64,000 nucleotides of DNA from Loripinus fragilis. Taxonomy: Eukaryota; Mollusca; Bivalvia; Lucinida; Lucinidae. Shown in pieces: positions 1 through 10,500 of this stretch (position 1 is its first letter; the number at the start of each line of letters is the position of its first letter). The notes beneath the pieces were generated by a model. It was not told the DNA's origin and ran no database searches. It was given only the letters and a program-made list of their open reading frames with translations. The stretch covers positions 133,260,849-133,324,848 of the forward strand of contig OZ026515.1 of assembly GCA_964019695.1 (NCBI GenBank), read 5' to 3'. The position numbers and the translations under genes are program-made.

Positions 1-299
1 TCGACCAAGCTGTAAAACAAAAGACGTTATAATCCAATGCTGTATCAATTTTGTATTGCGAACAATGGAGTTGAAACGCATTTTTGACCCCTCTCTTGTT
101 TAAAGCAACGAATGATGCAGTGGAAATCCAATTAAAGTACACCAATTGCTTTCCTCAACTGTAGCACATATCAAACCATCATTTCAGCAGATATTTAATA
201 TCTTTAAACCATTTGCTTAAATAAAAAAAATAATTTTTATTAACCCGTGCTAAACTTTTGTTGAGCAGTATAGTACCAAATGTAAGCTTAGACATAGGA
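1..299. other. AT-rich flank, nothing recognised
   Basis: No coding frame, RNA gene or clear repeat boundary is visible. A poly-A run near 225 is the only simple sequence. Confidence 0.5.
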
Positions 300-452
300 A
301 GTAAGGGTGCAAAGATCAGGAATCAATACAATCAAGTCCCACACCTGCCTGACCCAGGATACCAATGGGAAAGTGACAAACTCACAGTTAGACACCACAA
401 ACGAGAGCCAAGAGGTCAGACCTTTCCCAGCAGGTGACTACAAGGCGCATAT

Positions 453-1429
453 TCTCGAAGGACCAGTTTCAGTGACCCTAAGGGTTATTTTGGCAAAATT
501 ATCAAACTTCTTGGAAACAATTAATTTTTGTGTATAGCTCACTTTAAAACTATTTTTGGGCAATATGTTTGACATAGAATAGTGTTCAGAAAAGTTCAAA
601 CAAAATATTTGAAACCGTTTATCTTGACCTTCCCCATATTTCCTTACAGAAATTGGTTGGGACCTGTTTCAGTGACCCCACTTAATTTTTAAAAGATTAA
701 CATCAGTCAGTCAAAATTAAGCATCTGTTCCTTGTTAACTATGACCAACTTAAGAAGACAAAACCATGTTGAAGCAATTAAGGTCTTTCTTTATAATGAA
801 ATACAGTTCACATTTATTATACTGGTTATGTAGCACAAACATACTGTAAAGCCTAAGGGGGTAGGGTTAGAAAACTGCACAAAAAGTAAGTGAAGAATCA
901 AATTTATTTCATAAAATTGTGCTTAACGATGCAAGAAGATGCTGAATGACTTTTTATTAAAGTGTGGAGGCATTGACACTTATTGCAAGTTACTCGGAAG
1001 TAAAACGTTGATAATCATTTTTCCATTTGGCTGTAATATTTATTTAAATGATATAAGAACACCACATATTTCAAACTGGTCTCTTACACAAACTATCTAG
1101 CTGATCTGTCCTTTTTGCATGCGACGTGATATAAAACAAGATGGAAGTCATATCACAACAGAAAATATATTCAGATGTTGCTTTTAAGCAAAGTTGTAGG
1201 TCTGAACTGGAAAGGGTAAAAAAGTAATAAGAAAAATGCCAAAAAAATTGGGGTTGCCATAGAAATTTCAAGTCTGTCAAACTACGCCTGTTTGTACACA
1301 ACTGATTTTCAGTCTCATAGGAAGTCACACTCCTATATATCACATCTAAATTATGTTCATTTGTATGAAACACTGCATTTGGAAATGGCAGATCATTTTC
1401 AAAAGGTCACTGAAACAGGTCCTCCTAGG
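453..1429. mobile_element. Non-autonomous TIR DNA transposon (977 bp)
   Basis: The ends are imperfect inverted repeats of about 25 bp containing GGACC(A/T)GTTTCAGTGACC, reading inwards at 465 and, reversed, at 1405-1422. ATAT stands at both borders (449-452 and 1430-1433), which fits a TA-containing target duplication. A third copy of the terminal motif lies inside, in direct orientation, at 659-679. No transposase frame is recognisable; the minus-strand frame at 1071-1373 matches nothing I know. Superfamily unknown. Confidence 0.65.
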
Positions 1430-1815
1430 ATATAAACGGACGCACAGAAAGACATAGCAAACGCAAGGCAGAAAAAACATAACAGATCAGCAAAAGAAGT
1501 ACCGCCTCGGAACGGTCAGTAAAATATTTTACTGGAGGGCTTAAACCGGTTTCACAGCGCCCCAACCTCACCTTTAATTCAGATGCCGATCAAGACACAT
1601 AGATATTTGGTTTGTATGTAAGACCCCTAACTTATCAATGCATCATCTCCTAGAACATATAAATCAAGATATAACAAGGAGATGAAGCAAAGATAAGGAC
1701 TCAACAGTAAATAAAACTGAATACTGGAGCAAAAGAAATCCAACAGGTTAACCCCAGTGGGCCCGACAAACAGCCAAAACATCAGGCCCCTTCCATCTCA
1801 TCAATAGATAAGTCT

Positions 1816-2780
1816 TTAAACCGTAACCGTCATAGAGTCTGAAGTTCGACCCACCGGCGTGCAATTAAAGAGGAAAGCAAAGTTACCAACCGTGATTGGG
1901 TTGACCACCAAGCATGCAGTCTGTTGCAATACATTAATGTTATAGCCAATCTTTTTATAATGGGAAATTATTTTAATGAACTGTGATGAAAAATTATTAG
2001 AACCAACAATCTTCTTCAATTTATACACCAAGTCAACATAGAATTCAGGTTCCAAAAGTCTATGGCGCAAGAGAGATTTAAGTCCAACTTGGAGGAATTT
2101 TAATATCAAATAGTATCGTCTATAAAATTTAGAAAAGGTTTTGTCGAATTTTATGATAATGATAGCCTTGTTTAAGAAGTTTCTGAGTTAACAATTTATT
2201 GCGAGTGTTGAAGTCAGTAACATAGCTGATGCTCAAGCAAAACGAATGAGCAAAGGGATATAGACTCCATAGGATGTAGAGCGAGGAATATCACCATCTA
2301 AAAATGGGAAATTGACAATTTCAAAATCAAAATCGTCACGTTTATCATAAATTTTGTAAGAAACAATATCATTAGAAATTGACAAATGCAAGTCTAAAAA
2401 TGCGGCTTCGGTATCAGAGGTATTTGCTTTATTAAGTTGGAGCTCTGAAGGGTATATTTGACTTACCATATTGTCAAAATAAACATTACTAATGTTTAAA
2501 ATATCGTCCAAATATCTGGATGAAGTGTTAAACGCATCAATAACATCAGCCTGCTTATCACCAGAAAGAGACATCATAAAGTCCCTCTCATAACAAAACA
2601 GGAATAAATCAGCAACCATGGGGAGCACAATTAGTGCCCATAGGAATCCCAACTACTTGTCTATACAGCTTGGTGCGAAATCGAATAAAATGTTGTCCAA
2701 CAAAAAGGTCAGTGCATCAGATACATTTTGACATGACCATGCAAGATAATTTTTAGGTTTTTCCGAAGTAAAAAATGCAT
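1816..2780 (-). pseudogene. Reverse transcriptase fragment of R1 (frameshifted)
   Basis: Reading the minus strand, the fragment runs through GIPMGTNCAP, then ADLFLFCYERDFM, the catalytic RYLDDIL block, then a KRDDFDFEIVNFPFL block, and a C-terminal stretch with LVYKLKKIVGSNNF and CLVVNPITVGNFAFL. The YxDD-type signature places it among reverse transcriptases. I know this protein type from many bivalve and other animal genomes but cannot assign its class (Penelope-like or another group). It is broken by a 1-nt frameshift near 2616 and by a frame change between 2110 and 2232. The N-terminal part is lost beyond about 2780. Confidence 0.8.
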
Positions 2781-3496
2781 TTCTGTCATTACATGCAAGG
2801 TAATGGAACCCTTCTCTCTGGCCTTTTCTCCATTTGTTGCATATGCTAATTATCTAATTTGCATACTATTTATAAATATTTATGAAAACGTTATCAAATG
2901 TGATTGGAAAATGGGGGTATACCTACAAAATTTATAATATACTGACGTCAACTAAAAACGCTTTACTCATTATCACTGATTTCTTGCGATGATATACAAA
3001 AAATGAACAGCCACGTACTGCTTCTTTTAGTAGTGGTTAGGCGATGTTGGAAAATGTCTTTAATTTGATATGCAGGTGACCCATTATTCCGATGACGTCA
3101 TACAGGCTCAGCGTTTACATGACGACATTATGCATCAATCGCTTATGATTTCAATTAGAATTTGCACCCAGTTTGTGCTGTTGATATTTTGCTAAACAAT
3201 AAACAAATTTTGGATCATTTTTTTCAAACAGTTGTGCTTGGGATTAACAACTTTATGAAATTATGACGTCATATTAAAGACAAAATGTAAGGTCCATTTA
3301 CGAAACTTGCCAGTCAGTATATCTCAGCTGCTACTAACCATAGATTACTTAAGTTGGTACCAAATTCAATCGCAGACACGGGGCTTTCATTCCATATGCA
3401 TTTTTTTTTGTTATTTGCTATCATGGACTCTCTATACTTGTATAGAAAAACCCTGTTGCTATTCATGAATATTAATAAAAACGGTAAAATGAGGGC

Positions 3497-3885
3497 AAAT
3501 CTTTAAAGCTGCATAGTCTGTAACTTTTGATCTTCTAATGTTAAAAATATTGTTTGTATTTTTTAAGAACACTGTAAAAATACTCAAATTCAGGTAAACA
3601 TTTTACCATTTTTGTAAATCTTAACAAGTTATCACTATCCAAACAACTGCATTTATGTTAAAATTCAACGGTCTAGAATTATTGGAGGGACGCAAATAAT
3701 TATCAACAAGAGAAAAATACACCTATTTGATAAAATAATTCACTTTTCCATGCAGTTTTCAGCTGTACTGAACATTTTTATTGTGAAAACATAGCCTAAT
3801 TCTACTTTTACAAATGATTTAAAAAGAAAATAAAAAAAAAATCGAAAAATGTTCATAGTTACAGAGTATGCAGCTTTAAAGATTT
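3497..3885. mobile_element. 389-bp MITE, uninterrupted copy
   Basis: The ends are inverted repeats containing ATCTTTAAAGCTGCATA, continuing as GT(C/T)TGTAAC. A second copy lies at 48417-49983, where a Tc1/mariner element sits inside it; this copy therefore shows the empty site. The interior is AT-rich and non-coding. Confidence 0.75.
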
Positions 3886-4352
3886 CTTCCCCAAATTATC
3901 ATTGTTGCATGTTTTATATCATCAGTGATATAATTTGACAAGTCCATTCATCCTGTGGTTCTATATGAATATTATCGATTTGCATATTCATAAAAATACA
4001 TGATTTTTTTTTTTAAAAAAAAATGAGGGAACATCACGTAAACACTGTAAACCCGGGAATGGGGTTGCGTATTCACGAATATTTATGAAAACAAAATAAT
4101 TATGAAAAATGAAAGGAGTGTACCTTCAAAATTACTTATATCTCAGCTGCGTATTGTCTTACACATCCAAACTTGGTACAAAATGAATGTTATGACATGG
4201 AACTTCTAAGTAATTAACAGATATGCAAGCAATCTAATTTGCATATTCATAATTAATAATGAAGACATAAGAAATAACACCAGAAAAAAATATAGAAAAA
4301 GAAAGGGGTTTACCAACAAAATCAACTGCTAAGCGTTTTATACTTAGTACCA

Positions 4353-4445
4353 CTGTGTTGTGTCCTTGAGCAAGGCACATTTATCCTTGCTTAGTACAAC
4401 CCAGATGTTGACTGGGACGTAAAAAATCCAAACAAACAAACAAAA
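4353..4445 (+). mobile_element. SINE 3' body, truncated
   Basis: Contains TCCTTGAGCAAGGCACATTT followed by a CTGGGACGTAAAA tail and an (AAAC)n end. The same body, with its tRNA-like head, occurs in reverse at 27583-27785. No A or B box is present here, so this is a 5'-truncated copy. Confidence 0.65.
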
Positions 4446-5306
4446 CAAATTTAGTAGTATACGATTAGTATAGTATACGATAAGTAGCAACTGAGAAAAA
4501 AAAAGAAAGGTGGCAAAGATCAGGAATCGATATAATCAAGTACCTCACATGAAGATACACTCGCATTACTTTGAATTCATTTTTTCTTAATATCCTAAGT
4601 TTTCATAAACATGTATGAATATTTAAATTAGATGATTTGCATATCAAACCTTAGATTAAAAGAACATTAGCTGGGCTTTGGTTAGATATACCAAGGTTTG
4701 AAGTTCATGATAAGTGGCAGCTGAGATATGAGAAGATTGTAGGTACACTCCCATTAATTTTTCAATGATTTTCTCATCAGTAACAACATTCATTAATATG
4801 ATAATTAATTAATTTAAATAACTTATCATCAGATAATGGTTATATCTCGACATAAATTTGGTACAATGTTTGGAACTCTATGGCGATGGGCAACTGAAAT
4901 ACAAGAAATTTTGTAGGCACAGCCCCTGTTTTATTTCTACGTTTTCTCTAATTTCTCTTTTTCATTAATATTCATGAATATTCAAATTAGATCATTTGCA
5001 TATTTGACCATTGGATAAATCACCATCCAACCCGATTCGTTTAGCACAGATGACGCGGTTTAAACTTTAGCACAGATGGCTCGGGTCGAGGACGTTTTTA
5101 GTAGAATGTAAGTATTGACCTGATTTAAACAGTTCCAATAGGATTTAATCCAAACCAATGGTGAATCTCAATTAGGTATTGATTAGTCTACCATAATGCG
5201 AAATTGGGATCTGGTCGCCATTTTGATGTATGGGCAGTCAATTGAAATAGGTGCTGTAGCTATAGCTGTACAGACAGCGAACAGCAATGACCCTGGTTAT
5301 ACGGCA

Positions 5307-5606
5307 CATGTGCGGATCCAGAGGGGGGGGGGGGCATGGGGTCCTGACCCCCCTCCCCCTGAAAAATCACAAAAATATAGGGTTTGTTAGCAATTCTGGT
5401 CGATCCCTTAAAAAACAGCTACCGAGCCAGCATTCAATGTGGGCCATCATCAGCACGCCAGCGAAACGCCTTTTAAATGGCGTTTCGCTGGTGGGCCGAT
5501 GATGGCCCGCTTATAGTGGTATTTGGATCCTCCCACCCCTCATTAAGTAGAAAAAAAACGTTGTCAAAGTTGAACCCCCTGACAAAATTGTCTGGATCCG
5601 CGCATG
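5307..5606. mobile_element. Palindromic MITE with GGATCC termini, copy 1
   Basis: The termini are CATGTGCGGATCCAG and CTGGATCCGCGCATG. CGGCA is duplicated directly outside (5302-5306 and 5607-5611), a 5-bp target duplication. A poly-G tract lies near the left end. The centre is a palindrome of about 75 bp around TTTTAAAT whose arms read CCAGCGAAACGCC. Related copies are at 37706-38086 and 46251-46529. Non-coding. Confidence 0.85.
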
Positions 5607-5708
5607 CGGCAATAATATGCAGACTTGTATTTGCCTCTGTTGCTTGTACGTGGCACAATAGACCATCTGCTAGTGAGTTCTCAAAGTAGATAAGAAATGA
5701 CGTAAACA

Positions 5709-5714
5709 TTTATT
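5709..5714 (-). promoter_or_regulatory. Candidate poly(A) signal of the TRIM-like gene
   Basis: AATAAA on the minus strand, 185 bp past the stop codon at 5899. It lies between the gene and the MITE at 5307-5606. The hexamer is common in AT-rich DNA. Confidence 0.4.
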
Positions 5715-5898
5715 GATAAAACACTGCTATGCCCGCCCGCCCTTTTGGACAAGTCTAACTTTATAGATAAAACATCTCTTGGTGTCTTCCTTTTAGTTTT
5801 AGGTTGTATTGATAAACGGTTGCTATACAGACTACTGGTCATGAATTTAAAGACTTCAATTCATTTAACAGAAGATAACGAGAGTACATTTCCTTCGG

Positions 5899-7758
5899 TC
5901 AATTTATGAATTTATATACAGACATTAAGCCTCTGTTTTTACCACACAGTGAAATAACTACTGTCTTAGATCGTTTGCTGTATCCTATAGCGTATGGTTT
6001 TAAACCTCCTTTCTCTGGCATTGGAATAATAGTCTCTAGTCCACGCCCATCAGTGTGTACTTGACTTATACCGTTCATTGACCACGTGCATACATACAGG
6101 TACCCGTGAACGGACAGCGCCAGGCCTTTATAGTAATTATGAATATCGGTCTCTTGGCACTTGAACTTCACAGCGCCGCGCATGTCAATACCAACAATAC
6201 CATGATTGTAGTCAGACACAAACATGATGTTGGTTCTCGGTTCCACTACAATGTAAAGTGGATACCTCAAATCAACTATCCCAGGCTTCAATCTCTTTCT
6301 TAAGGTTCCGTCTAGGCTCAAAACTTGTATTTCACGATTAGCTGAAAATCCACTGGTGACATACAGCTCATTTGCGTGAAATGTGATCCCATAACACTCT
6401 ATATCTAGCTGTAATCGCTTCTTCTGTTCCATGGTCTTGGTCACGTATAAAAACTGTATAGTCTTCTCGTGAGGTAATGTTACTGCTACCAAGGAGTTGG
6501 CTACCGGTGTAAGATCACGGGGTGATGAACTTAGTTTCAGTTTGTCGACTGGTTGCAGTTTTACATTGAACAGTTTAGTACATTTATTACTCTCGTCGGC
6601 AATAATCAACTGCTCATCTGGCATGAAGTCTACACCAGTTACAAACGCAACCTCATCGTCATCTTCAAAATAGATGTTCACTTCCCCGGATGGTAACGGT
6701 TTCCTTGTCTGTCGAGAAGCAAGTTTACGACCAGGTACCTGCTTTACTTCGTCATATAAGATCATTGTTCGATTACGCGGTGCCCAGGAGCTTTCTTTCC
6801 TCCCTGCCGGGATGTCTTTATTGACGAGATTTGAGTTTGACCCAGATTTGTTAAGGGTACTAAAAGAGTCGCTTGAAGCCGTATCCATCTTCATCGTACC
6901 AATGTCACGACAATTCACAAAGAATTTCTCAATTGTTCCATTCGGCTGGAAGGAAAATACGACACGTTTTGTCGTCTTGTCCATAGTAGAACAAACTTTT
7001 TGTTGTTTCCTTACAGTTAGTCTACTCCGTTTGGTGTTCATGAAAATGTCATTGTCACTGGAACCCAGAAACACTCTATCCAGCTCCTTGCACTCACGTG
7101 TCAAATCTGACATCGCAGATTTACAAGTCTCAATCTGTCCTGTTATTTCTGCTTTCTTAGACTGGATAAATGCGTCTTTCTTTGACACAACTTCTTTCTC
7201 AAGTTTATTAAGTAAACTCACCAAATAAGCTTTAAACGTCTTTATTTCAAGATTAAACAACTTGTCCTGGTCCTGAATACTTTGCAGGCATGCTCTCTTT
7301 TCAGTGATAATGTTTTCAAACTTTGTTTTTAGTTTCTGCATACTATCTACAGCTTGGGTAGTTTCCCGACTTCCCCTTATACCTTTGGCTGCTTCGGGAA
7401 TTGAGAGCGTGCTGCAATCAAAATGAGCAGTTAGAACACACACACTGCATATGAGCTGGTCATGATTGGTGCAGAAACGTTCGATGGATTCATCATGTTC
7501 GAAACACATGAGAGGTGTTTTTGACTCTACTCTTTGATTCAATATTTTCTTGACTTTAATATCAGTCAAAATATTGGCATTATCCTTTGCCATTTCGTGT
7601 TCTTTTTCGTGTTCATTGCTGCATATGCTACATAGAACGTCTGCGCATTCACTGCACTGTTTCACTGCTTTAACATTTGAACCTTCCGCTAAACATTTCA
7701 CACAGAATACTGCTTCTACCAGGTTTGGTTTGGAACCAACTTTCCTTAGCGTTGACAT
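5899..7758 (-). CDS. TRIM-like protein: two B-boxes, coiled coil, NHL-like propeller
   Basis: A 619-residue frame with an ATG start and no intron. B-box 1: Cys19, Cys22, Cys35, Cys38, Cys43, Cys46, His50, His54. B-box 2: Cys85, His88, Cys96, His99, Cys104, Cys107, His112, with Cys115 where a His is more usual. Residues about 130-235 are rich in charged heptads, as in the TRIM coiled coil. Residues about 370-619 show repeated strand-turn units (GVDFMPDEQLIIAD, GITFHANELYVTS, YIVVEPRTNIMFVSD) typical of an NHL-like beta-propeller. There is no RING at the N terminus, so E3 ligase activity cannot be assumed. Such intronless B-box/NHL proteins are greatly expanded in bivalves; roles in innate immunity or RNA binding are family-level inference. 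A TATAAAA lies only 6 nt before the ATG, too close to be its promoter unless transcription starts further upstream. Confidence 0.9.
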   Translation of the reverse strand: MSTLRKVGSKPNLVEAVFCVKCLAEGSNVKAVKQCSECADVLCSICSNEHEKEHEMAKDNANILTDIKVKKILNQRVESKTPLMCFEHDESIERFCTNHDQLICSVCVLTAHFDCSTLSIPEAAKGIRGSRETTQAVDSMQKLKTKFENIITEKRACLQSIQDQDKLFNLEIKTFKAYLVSLLNKLEKEVVSKKDAFIQSKKAEITGQIETCKSAMSDLTRECKELDRVFLGSSDNDIFMNTKRSRLTVRKQQKVCSTMDKTTKRVVFSFQPNGTIEKFFVNCRDIGTMKMDTASSDSFSTLNKSGSNSNLVNKDIPAGRKESSWAPRNRTMILYDEVKQVPGRKLASRQTRKPLPSGEVNIYFEDDDEVAFVTGVDFMPDEQLIIADESNKCTKLFNVKLQPVDKLKLSSSPRDLTPVANSLVAVTLPHEKTIQFLYVTKTMEQKKRLQLDIECYGITFHANELYVTSGFSANREIQVLSLDGTLRKRLKPGIVDLRYPLYIVVEPRTNIMFVSDYNHGIVGIDMRGAVKFKCQETDIHNYYKGLALSVHGYLYVCTWSMNGISQVHTDGRGLETIIPMPEKGGLKPYAIGYSKRSKTVVISLCGKNRGLMSVYKFIN

Positions 7759-8098
7759 TGTAGCTTTTATATTATCAAAGCATCTAAAATTGCTTTACAT
7801 ATTTCTGTATTTTCATTTAAAGTCAGGTTTTCGCGTTGAAAAAAACTCCTTTAAATTGAAATATTCCAACTATTTTGAGTCAATTCAAATCCTTCACCGT
7901 TTAGAATGAACAGCCACAGCGGTCATTGCCGTATCATGAATTTCATTTTCACCAACATAGTTACATGTAGCCAATTAACCCTTTTAGACGTACGTAATTT
8001 TCCATAAAGTTTGACACAGTTAAGTCAGAATAGTCCATTAAATATAATGGGGGGTCACTTAAAATGTATTTCCTTCTCTGAAGATCGATTTGTCTTAG

Positions 8099-8164
8099 TA
8101 AATAGCGCAGATCCCGATGAAATGCCGCATCTTGCGGCATTTCATCTGGGTCTTCACTGTTTGC
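8099..8164. repeat. Hairpin: shared outer arms, GAAATGCCGCAT core
   Basis: An inverted repeat whose outer arms read GCGCAGATCCCGAT and ATCTGGGTCTTCACTG, closed by the palindrome GAAATGCCGCAT/ATGCGGCATTTC-like. Related hairpins are at 25436-25501 and 26920-26988. The same outer arms occur with other cores at 28879, 29371, 31464 and 62988. Confidence 0.7.
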
Positions 8165-8247
8165 AAAAGTACTCTTTTATATGTTTCCAGTCTACAATTG
8201 TTGCCACGTTATCGGCACAAGTATGATGATCCATAGGTTTAGATAAG

Positions 8248-8415
8248 CAAAACTTTTCAGCGTAAAATTGTAAATATTTTCTTACCCATAATTTTAGCAT
8301 ATGTTTTGGGTGCACAAAAGAACCGTCTCATTGAGATGATTCTTTTGAGTACCCACAATATATGTTTTGGTTGAAAAATAAGAAAATTATTTTTCTGGTT
8401 CGCACTCTTAACTAA
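8248..8415. mobile_element. H1 hairpin MITE, copy 1
   Basis: A 168-bp element centred on a hairpin whose loop is GAACCGTCTCATTGAGA and whose arms carry ATATGTTTTGGGTGC and its complement. Flanking sequence (AGCGTAAAAT left, GCACTCTTAACTA right) is shared with the copies at 25823-25980 and 29700-29865, which defines the element's extent. Confidence 0.75.
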
Positions 8416-8934
8416 AGTCGTCACTGTATCGCATACGATATAAGTAGAGCCCCACAACAAGAACCCTAACGTTATGGCTTGCGACCAGGTGTCACATGAA
8501 TCAATATGTTTTGCACCAGAGACTAGCTTCAATTTCGGAGCTTCGGGATGTACGAGGTCCTCGAAGATTTTGAAATATCAAAATGTTTAACCAACAAATA
8601 ATGATAACGCTTATCAGGCTGAGCGAATGCGCAGCATATTCTGTGGATGTGTTTTTCGCACACAGTAAAAATATGACGTGGCTCTAAATGGTTTTGTTCG
8701 ATAAAACAATAAAAGAGAAATGAAACCTTTATACAGATGACTGAATCTTTACAAAATACACAGAAGAAGACTGTTGCGGACTATTAATTCTGGTTTTATT
8801 GGGCAATATGACATTGTATGTTACATGCAACTTGATTTATCTGCTGTCTGTAAATCCTTTATCAGATGGACTAATGTAAGAATATAAGACCTCCTGTTGT
8901 TGAATCAAACATGCAGTTTATTTAAATCTTTCCC

Positions 8935-9120
8935 TGCTAGTGACCACTTTTGTCGTCTGCTGATAACCTGTGCAAACAATTTGGACCCAGATCAGGACCG
9001 ATAAAACCGCGGACCTGATCTGAATCTAATCTGTTTGTCATTCTGATGATATTTTGGAAAAGTTAATTTTGAAAAATGATCAGGCGACAGAAAATTCATG
9101 CAAAACGAGTTGTCGCGTTA
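8935..9120 (+). mobile_element. H2 hairpin MITE, copy 1
   Basis: Starts with TCTTTCCCTGCTAGTGAC and ends near GTTAA. The core is a hairpin with arms TTGGACCCAGATCAGG and CCTGATCTGAATC. Related copies are at 23390-23585 (reverse), 26160-26378 and 30990-31222. TTAA at or near the ends and CTCTTTCC-type termini suggest a piggyBac-like origin (inference). Confidence 0.6.
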
Positions 9121-9885
9121 ATTAAAGAGGTATGCCTAAATCATTTTATTGTAAATAGTTTAAAAATGTTTTTAAGTTTTATCTTTAAGGCTAAATTTCA
9201 AAACTGGTAATAGTTTTTCTTTATCAAACCTAGTAAGAAGTATAAGTATAAGAAGCAGATGAATGAATCGGTACCCGCTGTCTTTTTCTGTCGCTTACAT
9301 GTATACATAGCGTCAAAAGTTAAGCACCACCTGAACATTTTTTCAGTGACGGTTTTCATGTAGCGGACCCCAAAGTGCTTACTTTGAATTAGTATTAATG
9401 TGAAAATACACTTGACCTTTTTCAGACTTTGTCAAAAGGGTTCTGGCGAACTCAAGTTTTCTTGCCAGTTACAGATATAGTTCATCACATGTTTATAATT
9501 TTTGCGTTTTCACTATACGTCTTAACTTTACGAAATTAGATAAAGTGGTGACAATTTACTGCAATTATTTGGGATTAAGCTTAACTACTAGACTTGGCAA
9601 ATGCACTCTTACCACTTAAATGTCCCTATTCACTGTCCCATTGTGGCATTTTCATACCGCTACGAGATGAAAATTGTTAGTGTCATATTATTACAAACAA
9701 GAAAACATGTTCTGTCTGTAAATTTCAGATGAATATCTCTGATAGAACAAAATATATGGCTTTATATGGGTGGGGGGAATATTTAGGCGGTGCTTAAATT
9801 TTGACGTGTATATTTCAAAATTTGCAAATCTCTGAGTTTTATAAACAAAATAGGGCGAACTGTTTAATTACAATGTATCCCTACG
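9121..9885. other. No feature recognised
   Basis: AT-rich DNA without a supported gene. The phrase AAATTTTGACGTGTATATTTC near 9795 and a GGTGCTTAA near 9790 echo AAGCACCACC near 9322, but no clear element boundary could be drawn. Confidence 0.3.
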
Positions 9886-9889
9886 CATT

Positions 9890-10500
9890 TTTGGAAAACA
9901 TCATCTGGGATAAGTGATCGCCTCCGTCCGTCTGTCCATTTGTTTGTTATGCTATCGTCAACTAAACCACTGAACGGAACCAAACGGAATTTTTGAGTGA
10001 CTTGCTTACACACGCGAGACGTGCAAGGGCCTCCGGGGAGGGACCAAATGTATCTGCTTGTCCGTTGTATTATCTCATCCTGAACCTCTAGGCGGAATCC
10101 AACCAAATTTATTGAGTGACTTACTTACACATGCGGGTCGTGCAAATTTACATTTAACTTTGCTCCCAGGAGGGACCAAAATGATATGTCTATCGTTTGT
10201 CCGCTTTGGTTTCACCTCCTGGAATCTAACCCAAGGTCCATGGGGAGAGATCAAAAGTGTATGTCCTTTATATTATATCTTAAACCGCTGGACCGAATCC
10301 AGCCGAATTTGTTGTTTCACAAATGTGCGTGCAAGGGCACATTATTTGTGCCACCAGGGGTTAAATGTCCGTTTGTCAGTCCTTAACCGCGCTGTACGGA
10401 ACCCAACCACATTCGTTGAGTCACTTGCATACACAAGTAGGGCGTGCAAAAGTATGCAGATTATTTTGCATCCCACCCACATACATGGTCCCTGCCGAGG
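9890..10500. repeat. Degenerate tandem array
   Basis: Units of very unequal length (roughly 100-180 bp) repeat the phrases GGA(A/C)(T/C)CCAACC, TTGAGT(G/C)ACTTGC, ACACA and CGTGCAA, followed by GTCCG blocks. At least four divergent units are visible (near 9960, 10085, 10275, 10390). CCGTCCGTCTGTCC at 9926-9939 resembles the GGAC/CAGAC tracts at the ends of other arrays here. The open frames across it, up to 185 codons, follow the repeat and look non-coding. Confidence 0.6.

Larger units (their letters stand above)
300..2800 (-). mobile_element. R1 reverse-transcriptase retroelement, copy 1, split by a DNA transposon
   Basis: The minus strand carries a decayed reverse transcriptase (about 1816-2780) followed by its 3' untranslated region. 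The part at 1430-1830 resembles the R1 copy at 12164-13235: both have an ACCGCCT..GAACGG block and the GTCATAGAGTCTGA block just past the coding end. Positions 300-452 appear to be the far end of the same element, because removing the transposon at 453-1429 restores a continuous plus-strand reading (GDYKAHI then NGRTERHSKRKAEKT) across the junction. That reading is antisense to the reverse transcriptase, so its meaning is unclear. A short stretch at 4505-4550 resembles the start at 305-350. The link between the two halves is inference. Confidence 0.6.
2800..5040. repeat. AT-rich degenerate repeat region
   Basis: About 2.2 kb in which related phrases recur at irregular spacing: TTTGCATATTCAT or its complement with ATTCATGAATATT (near 2860, 3460, 3970, 4080, 4230, 4630, 4975), and ATATCTCAGCTGC or its complement (near 3320, 4140, 4720). 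This looks like an old, decayed tandem array with later insertions (3497-3885 and 4353-4445). No coding frame is visible. Confidence 0.5.

Noticed and set aside
6674..7228. Plus-strand 184-codon frame
   Set aside because: It is antisense to the TRIM-like gene, which has clear zinc-binding motifs.
7765..7771. TATA box for the TRIM-like gene
   Set aside because: It lies 6 nt before the ATG, too close to direct a transcript that includes this start codon.
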